A DNA stretch of 64,000 bases from Methanolobus vulcani. GTDB taxonomy: Archaea > Halobacteriota > Methanosarcinia > Methanosarcinales > Methanosarcinaceae. The DNA lies in assembly GCF_900100715.1 (NCBI RefSeq), contig NZ_FNCA01000003.1, forward strand, positions 124,001-188,000, given 5' to 3'. Both the position numbers and the translations under genes were made by a program. The stretch's first letter is position 1, and every line of letters starts with the position of its first letter. Under the pieces are notes generated by a model. That model worked only from the letters and a program-made list of their open reading frames with translations, was not told the DNA's origin and made no database searches. Below, piece after piece: positions 8,185-17,190 of the stretch.

Positions 8185-9672
8185 TTAGAATGCAGGCTCC
8201 CTTTCGACTTCAGTTGGTTTCGCATTTGTCAGGGTCACTTCAATTGTCTTTGTACTGAAATCAGTTTGAGGATCGCTCACTGCCGGATCCTTCTCATATC
8301 CGAGAGCTGTCCAGTTGATAGCTGTTGCAGTGCTGCCGTGACAATCTGCACATACAAGAGGAGCTTCAAGACCTACACTTGAACTTACAATATTGTGGCT
8401 AACCTGGTAATACATGTCAACATTCCTGAGGACTGCATTTGGATAATCTGCATTTCCATCTGCATTTCCGTCATATGAATGGATCTCCTCTTCTGTAACA
8501 ATACCGTCACCATTTGCATCTGCCTTCAGGACTTCTGCCGGAGCTATCGGATTGCCGATTGATGAACTGTTATCCGGATCTGCAACAACTGCTGCATCAA
8601 TTCCTTCGTCCCACCAGGTACCTGTGATCACATTGAATGGTTTAAGCATGGAACCGTTGATCTGCTCCTGAGCTGTTGGCAATGCATCATAATTTACACC
8701 CGATGACCATGAGATTGTCGGAGTAAACTCGGAATCATACGTTACATCTTCACGAACACCATTCTGCCAGCTGAATGATTGCACTACAGGAGTTCCTGTA
8801 GCATCAGATCCTGGTAATGCCGGGATGTGACATGTTTCACAGCTTACTGTTTCAAGGTGACCGTCTACAACCGCACCGTGTGAGATACCCTCGTGACATC
8901 CTGATGAATCACATGCCTTTACACCAACTTCAGAGTCCATGTGTGAGGTTCCGGAAGTGTACAGGTATTCACGGCTGCTGATATTGTGATTCTCTGTCAC
9001 GTGACAGTCCTGACAGTCCACTGAAGAATGAACATCGTAAGATGCTGAATCTTCAAGGGTCCATGCAACAGCAGTTGTCTCTATGTCAGCAGAGTGACAG
9101 TTGCTACCACAAAGTGCCTTGCTTGGTGCACCGTTCACTTCATCGTGAACTTCGGTTACAAGTGGAAGTGGTGCCAGAACATCAAGCATGTAACTTGCCA
9201 TATGGAGTGTATCACTCTGTATTTCTTTACTTGATTCTGCAACTGCAGCCTTGTTTGCATTCTCGAAATCACCTGAAGCTATGCTTTCTGCGCGTGCTTC
9301 GAAGTCATAACCCACCTGATTGTGGCAGGCCATACAGTCAATGTCCACACCATAATCTGCCATGTAGCCACCGCCGGGTTGAACCTGTCCGTATGTCACA
9401 GCCATTGTGTTTTTATCAATGCTATCAACATCAACACCATAATCCATGAGTGAGGTCCATTTTTTCAGATCCTGCTGAACATGGGATGATTGTGACACTT
9501 CCTCGTATACACCTGCGTGACAACCACTGCATGAGCTGTCAGACCATTTCTGCTCGGTCATATAGTGAGCAGACATAGCTTCGTTTCCGGTGCTTCCTAC
9601 ATATGCATACACACCGGCTGCAGCGAACATCACAACGAGGATACCTATAAGAATTACATTTAATTTTGCCAT
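8185..9672 (-). CDS. mmcA: Multihaem c-type cytochrome MmcA of the Rnf complex
   Basis: A 495-residue protein with an N-terminal signal/anchor (residues about 5-25), placing it outside the membrane. Seven haem-binding sites are visible: CSGCH 48-52, CMACH 113-117, CGSNCH 188-193 (CX3CH), CQDCH 220-224, CDSSGCH 254-260 (CX4CH), CETCH 278-282 and CADCH 441-445. This combination (five CX2CH, one CX3CH, one CX4CH) is the known MmcA pattern. MmcA accepts electrons from Rnf and reduces methanophenazine or extracellular acceptors. An EF-hand-like loop (385-396, D-x-N-x-DG...E) lies between haems 6 and 7. Second gene of the operon. Confidence 0.96.
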   Translation of the reverse strand: MAKLNVILIGILVVMFAAAGVYAYVGSTGNEAMSAHYMTEQKWSDSSCSGCHAGVYEEVSQSSHVQQDLKKWTSLMDYGVDVDSIDKNTMAVTYGQVQPGGGYMADYGVDIDCMACHNQVGYDFEARAESIASGDFENANKAAVAESSKEIQSDTLHMASYMLDVLAPLPLVTEVHDEVNGAPSKALCGSNCHSADIETTAVAWTLEDSASYDVHSSVDCQDCHVTENHNISSREYLYTSGTSHMDSEVGVKACDSSGCHEGISHGAVVDGHLETVSCETCHIPALPGSDATGTPVVQSFSWQNGVREDVTYDSEFTPTISWSSGVNYDALPTAQEQINGSMLKPFNVITGTWWDEGIDAAVVADPDNSSSIGNPIAPAEVLKADANGDGIVTEEEIHSYDGNADGNADYPNAVLRNVDMYYQVSHNIVSSSVGLEAPLVCADCHGSTATAINWTALGYEKDPAVSDPQTDFSTKTIEVTLTNAKPTEVEREPAF

Positions 9673-9685
9673 AATTTACCCCGTG

Positions 9686-10090
9686 TCATTCCTCTGCAAC
9701 TTCTTCAAGTTGTTTGATTACAACCACAATGTTGTTTCTCAAGTCCTGCTCATTTGTTATTTTCAAGTCATTAGAAACGTATTTGCTTATCTCGAACGAC
9801 TTTCGCACTACTCTGACATTAAAGTCAAAAACCTTATCAAGAAGACCTTTTTGAGGAGTTACACCTAAAAAGTCTACATCCATATGATTGCCAAGTACAT
9901 TGGCTTTCAGTTCAATTTTATCAAGAGGAGAACCTGGTTTTATGTAAATAATATGATGTTTCACAAAACCAAAGTGCTTCTCTATACCTCTCCAGCCGTA
10001 TTCTTCCATTAATTGATGAAGAGCGACAACAAGGTACTTATCCTTGCTTGAACTTGTTCCCGTACCTGATCCTGTGCTGGGATTGCTCAT
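9686..10090 (-). CDS. Uncharacterised protein, first gene of the rnf operon
   Basis: A 134-residue soluble protein with a Ser/Gly/Thr-rich N-terminus (SNPSTGSGTGTSSSKDK) and a compact alpha/beta body; no membrane segment, no cysteine motif and no domain I can name. AAAGGAAG sits upstream of the ATG at 10090, and mmcA starts 13 bases after its stop, so it is the promoter-proximal gene of the transcript. It may be an assembly or regulatory factor for the Rnf/MmcA system, but this is only from position. Confidence 0.7.
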   Translation of the reverse strand: MSNPSTGSGTGTSSSKDKYLVVALHQLMEEYGWRGIEKHFGFVKHHIIYIKPGSPLDKIELKANVLGNHMDVDFLGVTPQKGLLDKVFDFNVRVVRKSFEISKYVSNDLKITNEQDLRNNIVVVIKQLEEVAEE

Positions 10091-10128
10091 TCTATTACTT
10101 CCTTTGGATGAATATAATAATTACAACA

Positions 10129-10172
10129 GAAGGAAATTAGCTTCCTTCCTATCCGCGGTACATAGGTTTAAT
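10129..10172. promoter_or_regulatory. Divergent rnf/apbE control region with inverted repeat
   Basis: Between the divergent genes lies a perfect 7-bp inverted repeat, GAAGGAA-attagc-TTCCTTC (10129-10148), and an A/T element ggtttaatatttag (10159-10172) that reads as a TATA box on both strands. On the minus strand the repeat would cover the predicted rnf transcription start near 10140; on the plus strand the TATA box lies about 28 bases before the apbE ATG. The repeat is a plausible operator controlling the complex and its flavinylating enzyme. Regulator unknown. Confidence 0.45.
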
Positions 10173-10197
10173 ATTTAGTTATATCTTTTCATACTAC

Positions 10198-11217
10198 ATG
10201 AGGTATAAAACTGTTGCCATTGTACTGATAGCGGTTTTCACAGGATTATTAATGATAAATTATGTTCAGGACATGGGTTCACATAGCCTTCCAGAACAAC
10301 AAATTTACTCACAAACCAGAAGCCTGATGGACACTACGGTAACTATCACGGTAGTAAGTTCCAACGAAACATCTGCTATAGAGATAATCGATAATGCTTT
10401 TGAAAAAATAAAATATATTGACGAATTAATGAACAACTACGATAATAGTAGTGAGATCAGCATTCTCAACAAAGATGACAAAGTAACTGATGCTGATCCC
10501 GAACTTGTCAGTGTGATAGATCGCTCTATATATTATTCTGAAAAAAGCAATGGAGCCTTTGACATATCAATTCAGCCGATTCTTGACCTCTGGGCCAGCA
10601 AGTATGCGCCAGGTGGAACAAACCAGCCTCCTACATCTGATGAAATCAATCAAACACTGAAACTTGTCAATTATTCAGCAATAATTGTAGAAGGAAACAA
10701 TGTTTCCATGAATGAAGGAATGAAAATAACTCTGGGTGGTGTCGCAAAAGGATATGCGGTTGATGTTGCTATAGAGTCTTTGAAAAGTGACGGAATAAGT
10801 TCAGGATTTGTAAATGCAGGCGGTGACGGAAGATACATTGGTACAAAGCCGGACGGCAGTCTGTGGAGAGTAGGTTTGCAGAACCCAGATAAGAGTGGAG
10901 ACGCAGTAACTATCATGAACATCCGGGATGTTGCAGTGGCAACAAGCGGAAATTATGAAAGATATTTCAGCGATGAAGCAAAGGTTTCACACATAGCAGA
11001 TCCCAGAACAGGATATCCTTCAAGTAACCTGATAAGCAGTACTGTCATTGCTAAAACTGCAATGGATGCAGATGCTCTTGCAACTTCCGTATTCATACTT
11101 GGAGAAAAGGATGGACTTGCGATGATTGAGAAACTGGACGGTGTGGAATGTCTTATCATAACTAATGACAAAAAGATAATAAGGTCTTCGGGATTCTCAT
11201 CCTACGAAAGCAATTAG
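10198..11217 (+). CDS. apbE: FAD:protein FMN transferase
   Basis: A 339-residue ApbE. An N-terminal membrane helix (residues about 5-23) puts the catalytic domain outside. Family motifs: LGGVAKGYAVDVA (FAD/Mg binding), NAGGDGRYIG, and the C-terminal ADALATSVFILG. The enzyme cleaves FAD and transfers FMN to a threonine, here most likely that of RnfG encoded on the opposite strand. The ATG follows the TATA box by about 28 bases with no ribosome binding site, so the mRNA is probably leaderless. Confidence 0.95.
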   Translation: MRYKTVAIVLIAVFTGLLMINYVQDMGSHSLPEQQIYSQTRSLMDTTVTITVVSSNETSAIEIIDNAFEKIKYIDELMNNYDNSSEISILNKDDKVTDADPELVSVIDRSIYYSEKSNGAFDISIQPILDLWASKYAPGGTNQPPTSDEINQTLKLVNYSAIIVEGNNVSMNEGMKITLGGVAKGYAVDVAIESLKSDGISSGFVNAGGDGRYIGTKPDGSLWRVGLQNPDKSGDAVTIMNIRDVAVATSGNYERYFSDEAKVSHIADPRTGYPSSNLISSTVIAKTAMDADALATSVFILGEKDGLAMIEKLDGVECLIITNDKKIIRSSGFSSYESN

Positions 11218-11236
11218 AAAATAAGTTTTGCCTGCA

Positions 11237-11779
11237 TTATTGCAGGCTGACCTCATGAAGGGTTTCATAAATAGGCCCTTTAGGGGTCAATGTACTCTTT
11301 TTTAACTTGATGGACGTTACATCCATAGAGCCGATCTCAAAATCCTTCAACTCATCAAGCAGTTCAAGGAATTCTGCTTTTTTCTTTTTAGGGAGATATT
11401 TTACTCTTGCCAGAGTGGCGTGAGCACTAAATCGGTGAAGAGTAGGCTCAAATTCAAAAGATGAGAGACTACTTTCTATCTGCTCATAAAGCGCATCAAA
11501 ATTACCTTCACATCCAAGCCAGATGACCTTGGCAAATTTTGGTTTGGGGAAAACACCAATACCTTTTACATTAGAACTGAATGCTTCACATTTCACATTG
11601 TCAAGAGCCTTTGATATATCAGGAAGCTGATTTTCTGGCACTTCACCAAGGAATTTCATGGTAACATGCACCAGACCAGGATCGACAAACTTGAATTTGA
11701 ATTCATTGAACTTCAATTGAATTTCGGTAATCTTTTCATGCAACTCCACAGGGAGATCTACCGCAACAAAAGCTCTCAC
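11237..11779 (-). CDS. thpR: RNA 2',3'-cyclic phosphodiesterase (2H family)
   Basis: A 180-residue 2H phosphoesterase with the paired catalytic motifs HVTMKFLG (HxTx, residues about 40) and SAHATLARVK (HxTx, about 125). These enzymes open 2',3'-cyclic phosphates, historically the archaeal tRNA splicing ligase. A TTG at 11794 is in frame, but GGTGAT is 7 bases before a GTG at 11779 that gives MRAFVAVDLP, the usual family start. Converges with apbE 19 bases downstream. Confidence 0.92.
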   Translation of the reverse strand: MRAFVAVDLPVELHEKITEIQLKFNEFKFKFVDPGLVHVTMKFLGEVPENQLPDISKALDNVKCEAFSSNVKGIGVFPKPKFAKVIWLGCEGNFDALYEQIESSLSSFEFEPTLHRFSAHATLARVKYLPKKKKAEFLELLDELKDFEIGSMDVTSIKLKKSTLTPKGPIYETLHEVSLQ

Positions 11780-11918
11780 CACACATATCACCAATTACCA
11801 TTTATACTGAGGACATAAATTAATATCGCTGCTAAACATGTGTTATTTATAAAATGAGCATATATAATATCTTATGTTTCAGTAGTTCTATTGTTGATAT
11901 AAAAACAGAGGGGATAAT

Positions 11919-12791
11919 TTGGACAGTGCACAGGTAGTTGTCAACACTGCTGTCAAGCTTGCAGAAGAGCTTAAGTCAACGGCGATAATCATATCAGGAG
12001 AAGCTAATTTTGAGAAGCCTGAGACAAGCATACCTGTATATTTTGCAAGCAGCAAACAAAAGAATATAATAGATCACCTGGTGGCAAGCAGCAAAACAAA
12101 GGAAGAAAAAACAAAAGAGATCCTTGATAAGATAGGTCAGCAGGCTGCCGGAAAGATCGAACAGGTGGAGAATGTCTCTGCAATCGAACTCATAATGGAA
12201 GAGATCAACGAAGGAACCATTATAGGCATAATAGAAAGTAAGGACTCTTATGCCATTGTTGTCCATAACCTTGAAGATAATGTTATTGTGAAGAAAATGA
12301 AGGAATGTGAAGAGAGGGTTGCTCCGGATGTTCTGCGCGCTGTCCTGAAAATCGCTTTTGATATATCCAACACCGGTCGTGAAGGTAAACAGATTGGTAC
12401 GGCTTTTATTATAGGTGATGTGGAAGAGGTCATGATGCGCTCACACCAGATGATCTTAAATCCCTACGCTGGCCAGGAAAACTCAGATTGCGACCTGAAA
12501 GATAGGAAGAACTGGGAATCTGTTAAAGAGTTTGCCCAGCTTGATGGTGTTTTTGTTATATCAGAAGAAGGTATTGTCGAAGCTGCCGGAAGATACCTGG
12601 ATGTTGATGCAAGAGAGATAGCCGTTGAAAAAGGTCTTGGCGGACGTCATGTATCAGCAGCGGCAATAACCAGAGATACCGTGTCCATTGCAATTACTGT
12701 TTCACAATCAGGCGGAGTCATTCACATTTATATGGATGGGAAAGAGCTCATGTATATAGAATCAACTGAAAGGGCTGTGCGCCTTCGCTAA
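11919..12791 (+). CDS. dacZ: Diadenylate cyclase (c-di-AMP synthase) DacZ
   Basis: A 290-residue archaeal DacZ. The N-terminal half (to about 150) is the archaeal-specific alpha/beta region; the C-terminal DisA_N/DAC domain holds LDGVFVISEEG (equivalent of the DGA motif) and GLGGRHVSAAAIT (equivalent of RHRxA), the ATP-binding and catalytic signatures. It condenses two ATP into c-di-AMP, an osmolyte and potassium signal in Haloferax. The start is a TTG at 11919 preceded by AGAGGGGA. Monocistronic, ending in a stem-loop at 12885. Confidence 0.92.
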   Translation: MDSAQVVVNTAVKLAEELKSTAIIISGEANFEKPETSIPVYFASSKQKNIIDHLVASSKTKEEKTKEILDKIGQQAAGKIEQVENVSAIELIMEEINEGTIIGIIESKDSYAIVVHNLEDNVIVKKMKECEERVAPDVLRAVLKIAFDISNTGREGKQIGTAFIIGDVEEVMMRSHQMILNPYAGQENSDCDLKDRKNWESVKEFAQLDGVFVISEEGIVEAAGRYLDVDAREIAVEKGLGGRHVSAAAITRDTVSIAITVSQSGGVIHIYMDGKELMYIESTERAVRLR

Positions 12792-12884
12792 TAGCTTAAA
12801 GAGTTACAGATCACAAAAATGATAGGACTTTTTACTTAAACTCTTTTTTAATTCGATTTCCTTAATCCGAGAACAACATTTCAG

Positions 12885-12904
12885 AAAAATCGGTTGGATT
12901 TTTT
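12885..12904. terminator. Bidirectional stem-loop terminator
   Basis: AAAAATC-ggttg-GATTTTTT forms a hairpin with U-runs in both directions, lying between convergent dacZ and the acetate-transporter-family gene. Likely serves both. Confidence 0.5.
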
Positions 12905-12973
12905 GAAAAAAAAATAAATTGACCGGCAGAAACTACCGATCATTTACGTAAGTCTTGTTATTTCTACTCAAAC

Positions 12974-13546
12974 TTAAATTGGCAACTTTATTCCAACTGA
13001 GTCAAATACAAGTGCAGTTGCAAGGTAAAGTGCTGCAATGCCTGTGATCAGGGTAATAATTCCTGCAATTGCCAGTGGGAACATTCCGAAGAATACAAGT
13101 GCAAGACTGAAGAATGTGAGGTCAAGCACTATGAAGACCAGAGTGATCATCTTCACACCGATCTTGAGTGTAGCAATTGTGAGTGTGGTTGCGATGAGAC
13201 CCCATACGAGTGTGAAGAATCCCATTGATGAGGCACTTGCTGCCTCTACTGGTGCACTGAAAAGTCCTGCTGGTGCAAGGTTGATGTATGAGAATGCGAA
13301 CCACCAGAGACCGAATATTGTGAATGCTGTTGCAGCAAAGGTGTCACCTTTCTGCCAGAGTTGCCATCCTGCCAATACTTCTGCGACACCACCAAGTGTT
13401 ATTGCCATTGAAATAACCATAAGGGCATCTGAAAACATGCCTGAGTTCAATAATCCTGCAAATGTTGCTGCAAAACCAAGACCGTAGAAACCTACTGCTG
13501 CCGGACTTGCTGCAGACAAATCTTTAATTGTAATTTCTCCTTCCAT
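12974..13546 (-). CDS. GPR1/FUN34/YaaH family (acetate/succinate) transporter
   Basis: A 190-residue protein with six membrane helices. Family features: SPAAVGFYGLGFA near the N-terminus (version of the NPAPLGL motif), GGVAEVLAGWQLWQKGDTFAATAFTI in the middle and a Gly/Leu-rich sixth helix. In Methanosarcina a homologue (AceP) takes up acetate; other members carry succinate or ammonia-linked acids. No RBS stronger than GGAAGTGAT upstream of the ATG at 13546. Substrate inferred. Confidence 0.85.
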   Translation of the reverse strand: MEGEITIKDLSAASPAAVGFYGLGFAATFAGLLNSGMFSDALMVISMAITLGGVAEVLAGWQLWQKGDTFAATAFTIFGLWWFAFSYINLAPAGLFSAPVEAASASSMGFFTLVWGLIATTLTIATLKIGVKMITLVFIVLDLTFFSLALVFFGMFPLAIAGIITLITGIAALYLATALVFDSVGIKLPI

Positions 13547-14040
13547 AGTTTATCACTTCCCTAAGATAAATATTGGATAAATATCAAATAATATTCAAAT
13601 TATTATAACTGTTTATGCTGACCTTAAAATTAAATGTCAGAAAGTCTTTACCATCAATTCTTGTAATACGTAACTGCTTGCTACCTCCATCAAGTGTTAC
13701 CTATTTCACCTCCTGCTAATGACTTTAAAATAGAAGTATATATCATTTTTGATTATGACAAAATAGAATACTAGATACTAGATGTTTTTTTCATGAATAA
13801 AGAAAGATAATCGATTAAAAACCAGTTTAAAATAGAATAAAGCTTTTTTTTGCTATAAAACACTAAAAAAAACCTGCAAAACTAAACTCAAATATAAAAT
13901 AAAAAATATATTATTTGAAGAGGTTTGCTGTTTGTATGTTATGCACAATACATACAACATCAACACGAAAAGTTTAAATATTAAAATATAGCATACTTTT
14001 TGCTTTTTTAAATAAGAGAAACATTGCAGATTCAGCGATC
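13547..14040. other. 494-base intergenic region, promoter of the transporter gene
   Basis: No convincing ORF. A TATA-like element gatatatact reads on the minus strand near 13735-13745, which would give the transporter mRNA a leader of about 165 bases. The rest is A/T-rich with runs of A and T; the T-runs just beyond 14040 on the minus strand can end the rqcH-pelA transcript. No stable RNA structure was recognised. Confidence 0.4.
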
Positions 14041-15084
14041 TTAAATTTTAAAACGCAGCAAAGCAGCGATACCACCAAGGGCTAGCAGCTTCTGGCCAGG
14101 TTCAAATATTGTGCTGAAAACAACTATTTTACCCTGCGAGTGCTCTACTGCTTGCAAAAATGAATCAATATCACCTTTTTCACGTTCCATCCTCAACATC
14201 TCATCAGCAACCAGAAGTGTATCAATGGAGCCATAATCCAGAGCCATCTTTACTTCCTCAAGTCCGTAGGCAACCTTGCCGTCCACAGAAATTTCCTTTA
14301 ACAGGTCATCCATTAAGCGTGACTCGCGGGCAATGCGGGACTCCTCCATGATCCGGTCCACAGCCCCACGCTTCAATACTTCCTGGAAACCGGACATTCC
14401 TATGGAAGAAGTATCCTCTGTAACAACACGGGTCGAGAAATCCGCTTCTTTTGCTCTCAGGTACTTCATGAAATCATCTTTTATGAATCCCGGACCTGCA
14501 ACAACAACAGCTTCAGACTCTGATGCTGCATGCAGCAACTGATCAATAATTTCCTGGAAAAAGACTTCCCTTAAAGTACCTTCACTCCTTTTTCCTGAAG
14601 ACTGGCTTATGTGAGAATATAACTCAATACCATAATGACGCACCAGGCCAATATCAGCATCTCCTTCCTCAATAGCAAGGATAACAACCTTCGGACGCTT
14701 GGAAGAAGCCTCAGCCTCATTTATACGTTCGATCTGGTCTTTTTTCCAGGTTTTGATTATTGAAAGATCAAGTCCTTCCTCTACATTAAAAGTATGATAG
14801 TGACCTGCATCCATACCCTGTTCTATCAGACCATGTATCCTCAATCGATTTGAGAATTTATGGAATTCAAGTTCTTCTACACGGATACCCAGTCTTACTG
14901 TTTTTTTCTCAACTTTTTCAGGTCGTAGTTTATCAGCAGAGGTATCTGCCTTTCTTTTAGTAAGAGCAAATATGAGGTCACCTTTCTCTATAATATACTT
15001 CAGGTGCCATAGATCATCCAGAGTCTCAGGAACTATCTTAATCTCACCTTCTCTGCCTTTCAAATTTCTCTTTACGACCCGCAT
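14041..15084 (-). CDS. pelA: Pelota, ribosome-rescue factor (aPelota/Dom34)
   Basis: A 347-residue Pelota with the three eRF1-like domains: an Sm-fold N-domain (MRVVKRNLKGREGEIKIVPE), a central domain without GGQ, and the C-domain (YGLEEVKMALDYGSIDTLLVADE) that binds aEF1A/ABCE1. It splits stalled ribosomes. The ATG at 15084 follows AAGGTG; a GTG two codons earlier is less well spaced. It lies immediately after rqcH (16 bases), pairing two stalled-ribosome factors in one transcript. Confidence 0.96.
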   Translation of the reverse strand: MRVVKRNLKGREGEIKIVPETLDDLWHLKYIIEKGDLIFALTKRKADTSADKLRPEKVEKKTVRLGIRVEELEFHKFSNRLRIHGLIEQGMDAGHYHTFNVEEGLDLSIIKTWKKDQIERINEAEASSKRPKVVILAIEEGDADIGLVRHYGIELYSHISQSSGKRSEGTLREVFFQEIIDQLLHAASESEAVVVAGPGFIKDDFMKYLRAKEADFSTRVVTEDTSSIGMSGFQEVLKRGAVDRIMEESRIARESRLMDDLLKEISVDGKVAYGLEEVKMALDYGSIDTLLVADEMLRMEREKGDIDSFLQAVEHSQGKIVVFSTIFEPGQKLLALGGIAALLRFKI

Positions 15085-15100
15085 ATTCACACCTTAAATT

Positions 15101-17092
15101 TCACACCTTGATATCAGATTCACCTGGTGGAAGCATCATTGCTATCTTATCAGGTGATGCGATCTGCTTTACAAAATTTGTATCTTTTAATTTCTCGACA
15201 TATATCTTGTATATCTTTTTAGCAACATCATTCTGGTTATACTTACCCGGAACAACTTCCACCACATGCTGACCATGTTTACGGACAGCAGATGTCGGGC
15301 CGCCAATGACCCTTGTACTTCCTTCAAGTTCAAGGCCAATAGCTGCAGCAACCTGAACATCCCTGAAATAGTTCCTCTCACCACGTATTACGAAGGAACC
15401 TTTCTTAAGGTATTCTCCGGTTTCAGGGGTCTTGGAAACCTGTTCAGGTTTTATCCAGTAACAATCACCGCTAAACTGGCCTGACTTCCACACACTTGAA
15501 TAAGAAACCACAAATTGAGCAGTCTCCTGCAGTGTTGATTCAGGCACATCCTTGCCTATTGTCTTGATAACTGTAATAGGAGCTCCGGGGTCCTGTGTAT
15601 GGAATACGATATCACGTTTTTCCATATATTTCTTAACAATTTCCTCATTAGTGTCGGCATCCCTGCCTGCAACCACGAGGAATCCATCAGAGGACATGAA
15701 CCACCTGAAACGTTCGTACCAGTACTTCTTATTACTGACCTTGCGCCTGTTAGAAACTTTCTTTTCACGTTTCTGCATGGCAAGTTTAGTATCTTCTATG
15801 GCTTTCAGGGCACCATCCTTCTTTTTGGTGAGCTTCTTGGCCTTATCATAATAGACCTGTGCATTCTGAGGAATTGTAAGTTTAATATCTATAGTAGCTC
15901 TTGTGCCGTCAAGATTCAGAACAATATTCCCTTCTGCTGAATTGATATTCTCGATCCATTTTGCAGCAGGAACAGTATCCTTTGCCTTTTTCACAATGGA
16001 TTTGATCTCATCCCATGAATAGCCCTTGTCACGAGCCTGTTTCAGGACGTTGATTATCTGTTCTATCTCAACATAATTTGCATAGATAACTTCTGCAATT
16101 CGAGTTTGTTTATCTGCATCCTTTCCGAATTTATCAATGGCATCTTCCTGCTTTTGCAGACGGCGGGCAAATATGTCAACCTTCTCTTTCTTGACCGCTG
16201 TGACCGCTTCCTGCACTGATTCTGCAGCAGCTTTTCCGAAGAACTCATCAAGAGCAGCGTTAAATGTAGGAAATGATTCTTTTTCAGAATCCTTGTATAT
16301 AGATAACTCAAGCGGAAGCACATCAAATGGCTTCATCTCACCCTTATCCTCTTTTTTCACAAGACAGGGTTGCAAATCACCTGATAACAGTGGTTTGAAT
16401 AATTTCTGAAGAGCAGAAATGATAGCCTCTATTCCATCGGAACCTATTTCCTTTGCTGGCTCGGACTTGTTAACTCCTGACCTTGCACATACTTCTTCCG
16501 CAAGCACTCCACCAAGGTTGAACCTTGTTGCAATGGTCCTTACAACATCAGCATCCGATGCTGCGAATACATTTTCAAGATCGTTTGCGGTGGCATCAAC
16601 CGGGCTGATCTGGGCTTCAGGGTACTGGTAAACTTCACCGCTTCGTATTCTTCTTCCCTTGAAGGTCACAGGCTTCATCGGAAGGATAATCTTTCTCTCG
16701 GAATCAAGAAGGACAATATTTCCCGGGGAGAACAGTTCCACAACAAGAACAGTGTCTACTCCGCCACGTACAACACCTATCTCAAGAATCCTGTCAAAGT
16801 CATACTGTTTAACAAAAGTGATGCGCCCTGCCATGATGTGTTTTCTGAGCATCATGGGGAATGATTGCGGTATTTTTGGGCTTGGACGGATATGCTGGCT
16901 CATATGAGCACGCTTTCCTGCCTCGATCACAAGGTTATGCCTGCCTTTTTCGTAGACAAAGAGATTTATCCTTATCTCGTCAGGTGCAGGCTGGTAAATC
17001 TTAGCGATCTTAGCATCTATTATAGATGTCTCACCTGAGCTTAGCTCAAGGGCAAGGGCAGCTACATCAGCACTCGTCATTTCCTTCTTCAT
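15101..17092 (-). CDS. rqcH: Ribosome quality control factor RqcH (NFACT family)
   Basis: A 663-residue NFACT protein. The N-terminal NFACT-N domain (TSADVAALALELSSG ... INLFVYEKGRHNLVIEAG) is followed by helix-hairpin-helix and long coiled-coil regions (VKKEKVDIFARRLQKQ) and the C-terminal NFACT-R domain (RWFMSSDGFLVVAGRDADTNE). Homologues bind the split 60S/50S subunit and direct C-terminal tailing of the stalled peptide. A 15-residue upstream extension to 17137 is open, but a TATA-like element near 17150 would place the transcript start near 17125, so the ATG at 17092 (MKKEMTSADV) is preferred. Confidence 0.93.
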   Translation of the reverse strand: MKKEMTSADVAALALELSSGETSIIDAKIAKIYQPAPDEIRINLFVYEKGRHNLVIEAGKRAHMSQHIRPSPKIPQSFPMMLRKHIMAGRITFVKQYDFDRILEIGVVRGGVDTVLVVELFSPGNIVLLDSERKIILPMKPVTFKGRRIRSGEVYQYPEAQISPVDATANDLENVFAASDADVVRTIATRFNLGGVLAEEVCARSGVNKSEPAKEIGSDGIEAIISALQKLFKPLLSGDLQPCLVKKEDKGEMKPFDVLPLELSIYKDSEKESFPTFNAALDEFFGKAAAESVQEAVTAVKKEKVDIFARRLQKQEDAIDKFGKDADKQTRIAEVIYANYVEIEQIINVLKQARDKGYSWDEIKSIVKKAKDTVPAAKWIENINSAEGNIVLNLDGTRATIDIKLTIPQNAQVYYDKAKKLTKKKDGALKAIEDTKLAMQKREKKVSNRRKVSNKKYWYERFRWFMSSDGFLVVAGRDADTNEEIVKKYMEKRDIVFHTQDPGAPITVIKTIGKDVPESTLQETAQFVVSYSSVWKSGQFSGDCYWIKPEQVSKTPETGEYLKKGSFVIRGERNYFRDVQVAAAIGLELEGSTRVIGGPTSAVRKHGQHVVEVVPGKYNQNDVAKKIYKIYVEKLKDTNFVKQIASPDKIAMMLPPGESDIKV

Positions 17093-17190
17093 GCGTGGAC
17101 TATAATGTAGACGGTGACTATAAGGTTTATGACGCATAAAGCAGATTTAATATCAAAGCGCGATTGCAAAATAGGAGCTACAGGCATAAG

